Below, in pieces: positions 28,801-41,700 of a DNA stretch of 64,000 bases. Positions within the stretch are counted from its first letter, which is position 1. Each line of letters begins with the position of its first letter. Under the pieces are notes generated by a model. It saw only the letters and a list, made by a program, of their open reading frames with translations, had not been told where the DNA came from and did not search any database. Source of the DNA: Triplophysa rosa (Eukaryota; Chordata; Actinopteri; Cypriniformes; Nemacheilidae); NCBI RefSeq assembly GCF_024868665.1, contig NC_079891.1, positions 34,059,701 through 34,123,700 on the forward strand, written 5' to 3'. A program made the translations under genes and the position numbers.

Positions 28801-29672
28801 GCGCTCTGAATGCAGAAATTGTACCTCTTAACTTTATCAAACAGGAGCCATGAAAGGTCAAATAACAAACTGAAGTCATTCGGGGAAAAGTCTGAGAGAT
28901 GCTGTATGTGATAATATTCCTGTTTCGTCCATTGGCAGTTGCTCGGGAGTTTCGCCCTGAAAGTTTGTAACCTGAATGTGAACTGAACACATTTACCAGG
29001 TTATTATGAGATGTTAACAGGAAACTCAATGAAGCTTTACTCTCAAATGATCAAATTAGCTTTTAGTCATGCTTATTGACCTTCACGTTTCCTAACAGGG
29101 AATACAGTGGAAACGCAAGGCGAAACTCATTTTTCACAGGTTATATTTTCTGTAACCTCGGTTCTGACATTTCACTTCAGATTAGGTGACGGAGATTTTA
29201 CAAAACAGTCCTTCGTTAGGATTTTTGATGTCTCATTGTGTTATTAAAATGACAAATGACTTGTGTCCAGTTATTGCATAGGATACAAATAATATGATTT
29301 TCAATTTAGTGATGCACAGGGTATATAAAGTAGCTGTGTAATGAGATGTTTATTGGAATCGAGCGGTCTATCGACGTGTGTATTTTGTTAGGTCTGTTAC
29401 AGTGAAGTAGTTCAGCGGTACGTAAGTGTTTGGTGCGGCCGGAAATCTTTTCTAATAACTACCAGAGGAACAATTTAATGAGATGCTGTAAGCAAAACAG
29501 GGCTACGCTTATTCTTGTTTCTGGACATGTTTTTATATCCCGGTGGGGACCTCAACCTGAATGCACACCAACATATGGGGACTCGTGTCACCGTGGGGAC
29601 CAAAATTGAGGTCACCATGGGCAAAAAAAGCTTATAAATCGTGCAGAACAATGTTTTTTAAAAATCTAAAAA

Positions 29673-29703
<31 letters not shown>

Positions 29704-32700
29704 GCGTCTGTGTCTAAGTTCACAAATGGTTATAAGCCCCGTGTCCCAACACAACAAACCAGTTCCTAACCAGACGCTATAAATCAAAGCACTAATTTCT
29801 GTCTCAGATTTCCACTCGTACAACCTCACCGAGCGGTTTCTGGAATCCCTTCATTAAAGTGCAAAACTGTTTGCTTCTCAAAGGGTTTTCCTTCAAAGAT
29901 TAATGTGCGCGCAGTTCAAAAGAAATGTTGCCGAATTATTGTGTTGTAATGGGCCCGAGTCCAAACTCCCAGGAGAGATCAGGCCCAGCGGCAGGGAAAT
30001 CCACATGTCTTCATGTTACTTGTTCTGGAGAAGGTTTGGACTGTTTTATTTGGAAGCACGGCGGAACCTGATCTAACCAACCGCTTAAAGACATCATACA
30101 CGGATTATTAATGATTCGCAGTGTGTGCAAGACAGTTAACCTTGTCAATGGACGGGGAGATGTTTATTAGACACGTCTGTCAATCTTGTTACGTATATGA
30201 CCTCAATGTAAAGTCCCATAGATCAGACCACGTCAGGATGTTTTCTAAAGGGGAACTGGAACGTTTTTGGTACCTTGGACAGTGCTTCGGTTAAAATATG
30301 AACGATGACCTAAAAATTCATGTTTCAGTTGTAAATACAGATATTGAAAGACTCACCTGAGGGTTTATCCGTTAAGAAGCTGTCGGTTCCAGATGGCATG
30401 GTTGGTAAAGTCTGCGGGATTGCTTTAGAGTTTTGGTCGCTCTGGATCTCATTGGTCATTTGGTTGATGTGGCGGTTGTAGGGCGGCGGATGGAAGGGTC
30501 TCACCGCTGGGGCATGTTGAACGGGAGGAGGAGGCGGTCTTTGTTGGGGAGGTTGGGGTTGCTGCGCCGGCTGGGGCAGGATGGCAGGAGGTTGGTAAGG
30601 TCGTGCCTGTCGGCCAACACCTGCGCCGACGAAGCCTCCTCTCCGACAGTGCTCCTCCAGCTGCACGATCAGGGCGCTCTGGTTGCTGGCGAGAGACGAC
30701 AAATGCTGGTATTTGTGTTCCAGGTCACGATAGCGCGCGGTCAGCTGCTGCATCTCGGCCGTGTGATTGAGCACGCGGTTCTCCAGCTGAGAAAGCTCCA
30801 GAGCGTTGTCCCTCTTGCGGATAATCTCATGCAGCAGCTGCATGTAAAGCTGCGTCACGCGGGAGTTCATGTTGCGCGACTCCTTGCGCAGCAGCTTGAC
30901 TTCGTTGACCACGCCGCCGTCCACCTCCACCAGCTGCTGGAGCGTCTCGATCTGACGCCTCTGCTTGTGCAGCTCTCCGTTCAGCAGTTCCAGCTCCTGC
31001 TTGTTCACGCGGTTCTCCAGCAGGGCTTCCGGTTCTTTGGAGTTCACGCAAATAGCACCTGTGGTCTTCTGCTGAGGCACGATGAAGGTGTAGGAGCATT
31101 TGTCCGCCTCGGGGGACTCGGCGGAGCGCTTGGGGCGACCGGCGTACATGAACTCCTTTTCAAGTATATCGTCTCTGCTGTCGAACTCCTGAGCGGCGTG
31201 CAGAGCGGCGCGAGGCTGAGACAGGGTGAGAGTCAGCAGGGCCAGCAGTAGGACATTTAACGCCATGATGTGTCCCTCTGCAAGAAAACCAGATGGGATT
31301 TTAGGTTATTTTCATCAGACCCATATGTATACGTATATGTAGACCAAAAATGACAGAAAAACACATTTCCTGTCTCGGGGGGGAAAAATACTATAGTATT
31401 TACTATAGTAAACTGTAGTAAATTGTGCTTTATTGTAGTGTAATTACAGTATAGTATTCTGTAGTTTTAACTATAATAACTGTACACTCTAAAAATGATG
31501 CTATATAGCACTAAAAGTGGTTCTTGGCTCGTAATCATATGGGAGGAACCTCTTTAAGTGCCATATAGAACCATATCTTGGTGCTTCAGAGGTTCTTTGG
31601 GATGACTGAGGTGCTATATAGAACGGCTGAAGAACCATACAGGGGCTGAACAGGTTCTTTGTATGGAAGCGTTGCTATATGGTTCTTTAGCGGTTCTATA
31701 TAGCACCTCAGTCATCCCAAAGAACCAGTGAAGAACCACTGAAGCACCAAGATATATGGTTCTTTATAGCACTTAAAGTGGTTCCCCTATGATTGCGAGT
31801 CAAGAACTTCTGGTGTCTATGAATTTTACCACAGTTTACTACAGTAAATAAATTATTTATTAAAAAAATTCTTATATTTGTTCACTAGTCCTCAAAAGTC
31901 ATAGCTCTTTGCATAACTGTTAAAACGTGTTTTACGTCTCTTTCCTCCACATCGCGTCATTTCCCCGAGCACCTGGAAGGAGTCCAGCCGTGTTTGACTG
32001 AGTCATACATTTACACCCCACGACTGGAATGCGCTAAATTACGGATGGGAAAATCTGTCACACTCTGTGCCTGGTGTGCTGTGTTGTGTGTACAGCGTGT
32101 CTCCATAGCAACGGATGGAGCGCTCCATGTTTTTCATTCCGTTCATTTGTGTGTAACGGGTCCCGCTATTGAGTCTCAACACAAGTTACCCATAACACGA
32201 ACACACACACTTAGTAGGGGGCTTACATTCGACAGCTGCATATAATACAAAAAGTACAATGGCATTGCCATGGAAACCTCTCACTCGTGTTTTATCCATC
32301 ATTCTACATGTTGTTATTTGTTTAGTTTATATATAGCTTCCATGTTTGATCGGCCCAATCTGACGTCACAAGCTTTGTTTTTGTCCTCATGCAAAAAACA
32401 AGTGAGATTTTTAATATCTGGATTGTGGTTTGGCCCGAACGCGCAAGCAATCATTCTTAGCTTCGAGTCATCAATGGAACAATCAACCAGAACATAAACT
32501 CGAGATTTGTTATTTGCAAAATGTGTTGCTGTTTCGTTTAATGACATAACTGAGGGTACACGGCGTGATGAGCCCTTCATCTTATTATTATTTTATGAAA
32601 CGGATCATTTCTGACTTTGAGGATGCGAACAGCTCCTAGTCGAATCCCAACTTGAAGTTCCCAGCTTGTACTTACGGTAACTCCCTCAAGATGTATAAAT

Positions 32701-35700
32701 GATGATGTTAATTGCGATGATGTCATCACAAGCTCCCGGTCCCCTGTGTCGCATATCTCCGATTTTTATCTCTAATCATTTAATTTAATGCTTTAACCCA
32801 GCTCTTTTGCTGACTTAAGACAATGCACTTTTGTTTTTTGAGATGGCGTCGTCTGGGCAGGAATCCAGCCAGTGGGATTCCTGTGGATGTCCGCGGGGTA
32901 CGGTGCAAGATGAGACGGTACAGCGATTATTACTTTAATTGGAATGGAATATATATTAACAGTTAATGTTTTAATTCTCTTAGATGACTGTACAAAACAT
33001 TAGTATGTCATGGTATCATTACAGTACTGTAGGAGTATTGGATAATATCGATAAGGTTTTTTTATTGTTGGAAATTCAGACTTCTTCTTAACTTCACATT
33101 TTATCAATTGAAATCATCTTTGTAATATAAAAATGTAAGGCATATATTGATTGATAAACTTCATACATGAATGCAACTCACACACTTCTATGTATTTACA
33201 TTACATTTATGTTTAGGTATTTAGCGGACACTTTTATCCAAAGCGACCGAGCATTTTGTCTTGGATGCTGTTGCATAACAATATACTGAGCAATAACAAT
33301 ATATACTGAGTATAATCATTTGAAAACATAAGGGAATTTAAAAATTGTCATTTACAAAGTATAACTTTACACACTGTACATTTCCCTTTTTTTAACTTTA
33401 AAAGTCATGACACATCATTTGTTAAGATGTGTGTTGATTATATACCTATACAGTACAATACTGTAATACACGCATATTCAGTTTTGTGCGTTTTAATAAC
33501 ACTAGAGGTAATTCATTTGTGTATTGTCTGTGTGAGGCTCTAATGCACTGATGGAGTTAAATGTGCAAATATCCAGAATAACATCAGTCATCAGTTACAT
33601 GCCGGGAAACACAAGAGCAAAGAAATTCCCCTTACCAGAGGAGCGTATCCGTATTCCTGGCTTTCCTGCCGTGTCTCGCTCTTTCTCTCGGTTTGGTCCC
33701 TTTAATCTCTAGCCAGGCAGGTTGGATGTTGTCGTCCCTGCGGGCTGAAGGCATCACCCATCGGCTAACGTCCTCTCGGTCCCGTGGTGTCCCTCTGTCC
33801 TCTTCTCCGTCTCTCAGCGCGTGTCTGTTTCCTCAGTTGTGTGACAGTCTCATTGTGTTCTTCAGAAGCTGGTGTGCGTTCAGTGTGGAACAACATGTGT
33901 TCACATGAACCTCCTGCAAACCATTCCGTCCCAATGATCCTCTGTCTGCTAGCAGTTAAATGTTCAATGAAAATGACACGTTGATTTAGGGAGCGACGTC
34001 CTCAACCTCCAGTCATGACCACTAGATTCTCTCTGTGTCTCTCAGCATTGGTTTGTGGTAAGGGTTTTGTTTGTGGCCCCTCCTCTTCTCTTCTCCTCCT
34101 CTTGGCACAGATGGAACGGTCATCAGTTCATTGATGTAGTGAAGCATTGATAGGATCCTCCTCATTCTTCTCTTTGTTTATATAGCGAGGAAAACGCATT
34201 TAATGATATTTGATAAGGCAAACATGTCTAATGGTGTAAACAAACTCCTGACCCTAAAAAAGTGAGCAGTAGGGGCCGTGTCCACCGAGGCGTTTCTGCC
34301 GGCGCTTGGCGTTCTTTTCCACACGCTAAGCGTATCATAGTGCGCCTCCGCTTGGGGAAAAAAACGCCGTTCAAGCGCCCGCGACCGACATTTTCAGCCA
34401 GCACCTGCCGTTTTCAGCCGCGGAAAAACACCACGGTGTATCTGGAGCCTTAATCTCTGGTCTAACTAAGCACCTTCGGTTTGCTTACTGGGGGTTTACA
34501 GACAAATAAATTAAGACATAGTTGGAACATTTCAATAAAATTGTTCAATAATGACATTATGAACTTGCAACATTGTACTGATATGTTTGGAAATACGGTT
34601 TGGAAATAAAGTTTGTAATGAGTGATTTGACTGATATGAGCTTTAGACTCCGTGTGAAATCAACCAAATTTTGCAAGCACACTTCCCTATTTAAACTTGA
34701 TTTTGTTCATATTTTTTTGAAGATGGACATGCATAAATAGTGATGTAAGCCAATATATAAATGAAGATGGGTCATTGACATATAAGAACATTCAACAGGC
34801 CAATTTTAAAATACAAAAAAATTATAATATTAATTGCAATTATTCAAACATTAAGAATGTGGTATACACAAATGCAGATTAAACTTTTAAGTTAAGTGAA
34901 TTTAGTCTTTTTTCATCTACATGAATTGGCCGTAGCCTTAAAAAATGTCATGCACTCTTAAAAATAAAGGTGCTTAAAATGTTCTTTACAGCGATGCCAT
35001 AGAAGAACCATTTTTGGTTCCACAAAGAACCATTCAGTCAAAGGTTCTTTAAAGAACCAGCTCTTTCTTACTTTTTTACCTTTTTTTCGCCACAAACCAT
35101 ACTTCCGATGGTAAAGGTTCTTTATGGAACCAAAAAGTTCTTCTATGGCATCAAAAAAATGTCCTAAAATAAAGTTACGCAACAAGAAATGTTAAAGTCA
35201 ACAGATTCTACTAATAGAGATCCAAATCTGATCATTTTAAACCCCCCTCTACAAAATAGTGGATTGCTCCCTTAATATCCACCCGTTATTATTTTTGGCT
35301 TGCTTCATTTAAGTATTATCAAAATTAACATTTAGACTGGACCGCTAGTTTAGTTGACATGAAATGATCCTTTAGTGATGTGTGTTGAATGATAAAGACA
35401 AACATTCTCAGATTCAGGTGGTCTGAGATTTTGGATGAAGGGTCACGACCGGCAGGAACAGGTGAGACTGTTTGAACGACCCCTGAGGAAGAGAGATGAA
35501 TGCGCACACACACACACACACACGTCACCTGTCAGGACAAACCTCTTGCTTAACGAGGTTTTTTTTTAAGCCTCACTTAGGTAGATCACAGTCACGTTGA
35601 CACGCAGGGGAAATCTCTTCAACCACATAAAACTGAACTTTAAATGTTGTTTTTCACTATGAAAAGATTTATGTTAAGTATCCGTGGTCCAGATGTTCTC

Positions 35701-38700
35701 CTGGGTGCCGCATGAAACATGAAGCAGTTCTGTAGCACGTTCTTGCTTTGTTCAATAGACACGTATTGATGAAAACAGCTCATCACAGAAATCCTGTGAT
35801 AGATCCCGTGATAGAACCTGTGAGAAAGAGACACGTTTCACATGGCAAGAGCTTTTGGCTTAGGAGCTTATGATGAGACGTTTGAGAGAAAGTTGAGTCC
35901 CGTTCTCATTAACGGTTTAACTGAAAAATATTCACAAAGCCCAGAAATTGTAACACTTAACATGTTCAAGAAAAGGGGATTTTGGGGGGATTTTTCTCTC
36001 AAAGATTAGAACAATGTTAGGCAGAATGTCCAGTCTACTATTAGAGTTTTTGTTCAACTATTCATATAATTTGCCTTTATGATTTGAATTTAACATGAAA
36101 CGTTTGGAGCCCTTTTGTGTATGGGATCACGAATTGGCTGTTTTCATCCTCAGCTGTAAAACAGGGTGATGGAAGAGCAGACAAAAACATGGAGGAAAGA
36201 ACACAGAAACTGGCATCAGTTTGTCTTTTTCCTTTTAGCGTTTGTGTCCAGTGTTGGGTGGGATGTAAGTATTAGTGATGTATAGGGAGACCCTCATCTG
36301 ATACATTAGGAGATCGTTAATGTTGGTGGTCCTCTAGGAGCCACGGGGCTATGAGGAGAGTTGGGAAAGTTCCTCAGTGTTGTCCATCCTTGGATGACTT
36401 TGTTTGTGTTCATGTTTGATCATTCATGGAGTTTGCATCATTCTAGTTATCAATGCATTTCCGGTTATATCATTTCTCTGACAAATGTCTGTCTTCGTGA
36501 GGTTTTAGAGGTTTTTATTTTTACTTTCTAATCACAAACGCTTGTAAAACAAAACGTGCCCAGACGTTCTGATGTGCTGCCTGTTTTCTGTCTGATTTGT
36601 TACTCATTCACTCTCTTTATCATCTGTAAGTTCAGTCTCTCAAAGTGTAAAGTGAATGTTAGTTGTGTCTTTTGAGTATTTCTCAGTTTGGAGTTTACAT
36701 CATCTGTTTATAAAGAAATGCAGGCAGTCGGGTGATGAGATGAGAGGGATTGCATGATGAATTTTCTGTTTATAGGTCTCAAATGCTGTTGTCATGTAAA
36801 TAAACTGGCAGAACACTTCTGTTTTTTAGACAAGGGTGATTACGTTATGTATTTTCTGCAATTCCGTGGTCATGTAAATAACCTGCCAAAAAAGTGTCAT
36901 GTTTTTTCGTTGGAAACTGTGTACTCTCTTAAAAATAAAGTTGCTTCACGATGCCATAGAAATGGTTCCATTAAGAACCTTAAGCATCTGAAGAACATTT
37001 CGGTTTCTTTGTGGCAAAGAAGAACCTTTGACTGAATGGTTCTGTGTGGAAGCAAAAATGATTCTTTTATGGCATCGCTGCTATTTATTCATCTCTTCCT
37101 CAATGATCACGGTGTATAAACCTGCTTCCTCTCACTTGAAGTTACACAACAGGTTTCGTTTACGGAGGAAATCACAGCCGCGCTGTTTTACTTTCATTTA
37201 GTGAAATTTTTTGCCAACATTTGCCGCTACTGTTCCATTCACTTCTGTTTGGCCTTCACGTTGAGCAGCATGTGCAGTTTTCCTCAGGCGGAGAAACCCG
37301 ACTCGTCTTCAGGGCAGATTCACATGGAATCTGTGATTATTTTATTATTCTTTTTTGCCTTTTTATGCTGTCAGTTATCCATACAAGTGTGTACTTATAC
37401 ACACATTTGTATAAAAATATTTTTTTTTCAATTTTCATCTTGAATAAATCACCTTATATAATCCTTTTTTGTTGTTAAATGTATGATTTTCCTTATTCTA
37501 CTGTTTATCAGCAAAATAGCCGTAGTGCTGATACAGCATTAAAAAAATTGGTAATAATAATAATTTACAAATGTTCTGTTGTCCTAAGAACAGTATAGAG
37601 AAAGCTTTGCAGTATAATTTAAAACATCTAAAGATCTCAATCGACTGTAAACATTCTGCAACAAGACACTGTTTATATGTCGTCTCCTCTCGGCAGTGAC
37701 ACGTCTAACAGCTGAAAACATTTGGCTTTGTTTATGTTTTGACTGTGAGCTTGGCTACTATTTCACCCACTTATGTTCTTTTTATGGAGAACCCTCCAGC
37801 ATGTTTGGGGATTGTTTTATGAGGGTCTCTTCCCAGGACCGCCATCCCCCCAAACGTCCTCCCTAAATCCCCCTCCATGTGGTGAGAACATCATACTCTC
37901 TTTTTTATTTTTAGCGCCCGTCGATTGGGGTCCCAGGTTCCCTTTGCCTGAAGCTCCGTGCGTTCTGGTGGTATTAAAACACACACGAAAGCTTTAACTG
38001 GTAGAGCTGGTGAGTGCAGTTTTATACCAGCGTGCCAAAATCAGATCTCTGTCTTATATCTAATGAATAAAAATCAAAGGTTAACAACCCCAAAATGGCT
38101 CTTTGGTTAAGTGGGGCTTCTGTGGCCAAATGTCCTTTAATGGTGAGAAAGCCGTCCAAGCATGAGGTCAGCTCATTAACCCACATGAGCCCAAACAAAC
38201 TGACTATTATATCCATCACCAAACACTGCGGCCCTTCATCGTGGAAACACTTGAGAGATCAAACGGACTAGACCTTCAAACGCAATGGAATTGGCCCTCG
38301 GATCACTTGGGTCCACATGCCAGGTTAATTCATTTCATGTGGGTTATCTGGGTTAGTTTGTTTGTTTATCTGATGCGATACCTGAACGCGGTCGACGGGA
38401 AAACGTGTGACTGATCGTAGACACACAAGTGTATGTTTATAGCCGACTTTTCTGCGCTTTAAGAGCAAACTGAGTCATTCAGAAGGTGTTCAGAGAGGCT
38501 GTGCAGATTTTCCAAGGCAAAGAGGTGCTTTTTTTATATGATATATTGAAATGATTCACGAAACGAGCAGAAAATGTGACATTTATTAAAGGGTTTGTGG
38601 TGTTGAACTTTTTTTTAATTATAGGAGTCGTGAATTTGTTTATTTTTTAACAAATAGTCTACACGGCTTTTCAGTTTATTTCTTTTCTCTCTCTGTACTT

Positions 38701-41700
38701 CTACGGCCATGTTCATGTGTAACTCCTAATGTTGTTCTCTTGAAAATCCAATAAAAAAACAGAGCTCAATATTTTGATTTACTTTACAGAAATAGATTTA
38801 AGGTATTTATTTAAAAAAATGTTAAACTGAAGAGTATTCGGGTATTGATATTGATGTATTTATATTTTATATATAGTTATTAATATACATATACAAATAT
38901 CCACACACACACATACTGTATATACAAACCCGATTCCAAAAAAGTTGGGACACTGTACAAATTGTGAATAAAAACAGAATGCAATGATGTGGAAGTTTCA
39001 AATTTCAATATTTTATTCAGAATACAACATAGATGACATATCAAATGTTTAAACTGAGAGAATGTATCATTTTAAGGGAAAAATAAGTTGATTTTAAATT
39101 TCATGGCATCAACACATCTCAAAAAAGTTGGGACAAGGCCATGTTTACCACTGTGTGGCATCCCCTCTTCTTTTTATAACAGTCTGCAAACGTCTGGGGA
39201 CTGAGGAGACAAGTTGCTCAAGTTTAGGAATAGGAATGTTGTCCCATTCTTGTCTAATACAGGCTTCTAGTTGCTCGACTGTCTTGGGTCTTCTTTGTCG
39301 CATCTTCCTCTTTATGATGCGCCAAATGTTTTCTATGGGTGAAAGATCTGGACTGCAGGCTGGCCATTTCAGTACCCGGATCCTTCTTCTACGCAGCCAT
39401 GATGTTGTAATTGATGCAGTATGTGGTCTGGCATTGTCATGTTGGAAAATGCAAGGTCTTCCCTGAAAGAGACGACGTCTGGATGGGAGCATATGTTGTT
39501 CTAGAACTTGGATATACCTTTCAGCATTGATGGTGCCTTTCCAGATGTGTAAGCTGCCCATGCCACACGCACTCATGCAACCCCATACCATCAGAGATGC
39601 AGGCTTCTGAACTGAGCGCTGATAACAACTTGGGTTGTCCTTGTCCTCTTTAGTCCGGATGACATGGCGTCCCAGTTTTCCAAAAAGAACTTCAAATTTT
39701 GATTCGTCTGACCACAGAACAGTTTTACACTTTGCCACAGTCCATTTTAAATGAGCCTTGGCCCAGAGAAAACACCTGCGCTTCTGGATCATGTTTAGAT
39801 ATGGCTTCTTTTTTGACCTATAGAGTTTTAGCCGGCAACGGCGAATGGCACGGTGGATTGTGTTCACCGACAATGTTTTCTGGAAGTATTCCTGAGCCCA
39901 TGTTGTGATTTCCATTACAGTAGCATTCCTGTATGTGATGCAGTGCCGTCTAAGGGCCCGAAGATCACAGGCATCCAGTATGGTTTTCCGGCCTTGACCC
40001 TTACGCACAGAGATTGTTCCAGATTCTCTGAATCTTTGGATGATATTATGCACTGTAGATGATGATAACTTCAAACTCTTTGCAATTTTTCTCTGAGAAA
40101 CTCCTTTCTGATATTGCTCCACTATTTTTCGCCGCAGCATTGGGGGAATTGGTGATCCTCTGCCCATCTTGACTTCTGAGAGACACTGCCACTCTGAGTG
40201 GCTCTTTTTATACCCAATCATGTTGCCAATTGACCTAATAAGTTGCAAATTGGTCCTCCAGCTGTTCCTTATATGTACATTTAACTTTTTCGGCCTCTTA
40301 TTGCTACCTGTCCCAACTTTTTTGGAATGTGTAGCTCTCATGAAATCCAAAATGAGCCAATATTTGGCATGACATTTCAAAATGTCTCACTTTCAACATT
40401 TGATATGTTATCTATATTCTATTGTGAATAAAATATAAGTTTATGAGATTCGTAAATTATTGCATTCCTTTTTTATTCACAATTTGTACAGTGTCCCAAC
40501 TTTTTTGGAATCGGGTTTGTATATATAACCACACACAGGCACAGAGTTTATTTCCAAAATGACATAAATCAGAAATCTTTTTTTTTATTGTACATTCCAA
40601 TTAAAATATCAATCAAACTGCAGCTGGTTTGTTTTGATTTAAGCCATAATAAATAAATAAAAATACCGCTAACTAACACAATAAAACACAATGAAGAAAT
40701 TATAACAATAAAAAACAAGATTTTTGAAATTTATCTCGTTTCGGAAACAAACTCTTCATATATATATATATATAATATTTTGTCTATAGTAGTCATTCTC
40801 TTGGGTCTTGACTTTATCTTGACATTTGAGGTTTACTCATGTGTTGTGTTATTTTTGTCAAATCTCTTTGAATTCTTCTCCGAGCTGATCTTCAGTAGAC
40901 CCCAAGCACAACTAGGTAACATACAGACATCCTTTTTAATTCATCTTTTATTATATTTCTGAATAAAGGCATCAATTGTCCAAGGCGGACATTACGTTCG
41001 GCCACTACTGTATAGTAATATTTTTCTCACACTCAATTCTTTTCTCTTTTCTGGCCCCCAACACTCAGCATGTGTGCATGAACTTGTCAACGTGCTGTAC
41101 ACACCATTGACTCTTGTACCAGGTGCTCTCGTGTTCATGCACCTGAGTGGATGGATCGAACAAAGACCTTTGTTTAGTAGAGGAGTAAAAGTCAGTTCGC
41201 ACGGCACACAGTTTGAGGACTGGCTGTGCCCGCTGATATTTTGTAAGCAATGAAATCAGATTGGTAAATTCAGACTGTGCCGTCTGCATCTGGTACATCT
41301 ACAGTCTGATGTGAGAGGTTTAGTTCAAACAGAGGTCCACTGTTTAAAACCGCCGGGTATTCGATGTAGTGTTTTTAATCTATTCGTTTTTTTCGAGTTG
41401 GATGTTGTTTCAAATCAGTTTACGTAATTTATCATAATCAAGCAATTTCTATTGAATCTTTAAGAAAATGATGCATTTGATTTTTTCCTGTAAACGCACA
41501 AACTAAAGATGACTGTGGTGAGGAAAGAAAAAGCCCATGTGGTGTTGTGCGGCACAAATGTGCACAGCTATCAGGTGACATGACACAGTCCCTACGTCTC
41601 AGATCTAAACTCACGGCCGGTTCTACCTTGTTTGAGGCTTTCAGCTGAAGTCTGGGTATCATTACAGAAATCAAGTACAAATGCACCACAATTAGAAGCT

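Larger units (their letters stand above)
31278..33635 (-). other. angptl2 first intron (5' UTR intron)
   Basis: It spans from the donor GTAAGG at 33635 to the acceptor at 31278. It contains the long inverted repeat at 31519-31808, TAGTATTTACTATAG-type repeat arms on both sides of it, and a SINE tail near 33197-33252. No coding sequence was recognised. Confidence 0.45.

Noticed and set aside
30433..31251. 272-codon plus-strand ORF opposite the first angptl2 coding exon
   Set aside because: It lies wholly antisense to a well-conserved GC-rich exon; the protein has no recognisable domain and is best explained by codon bias of angptl2.
40168..40380. Upstream extension of the Tc1 transposase frame to 411 codons
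   Set aside because: The extra 71 residues lie in the terminal-repeat/leader region and lack family similarity; the start at 40167 gives the usual length.
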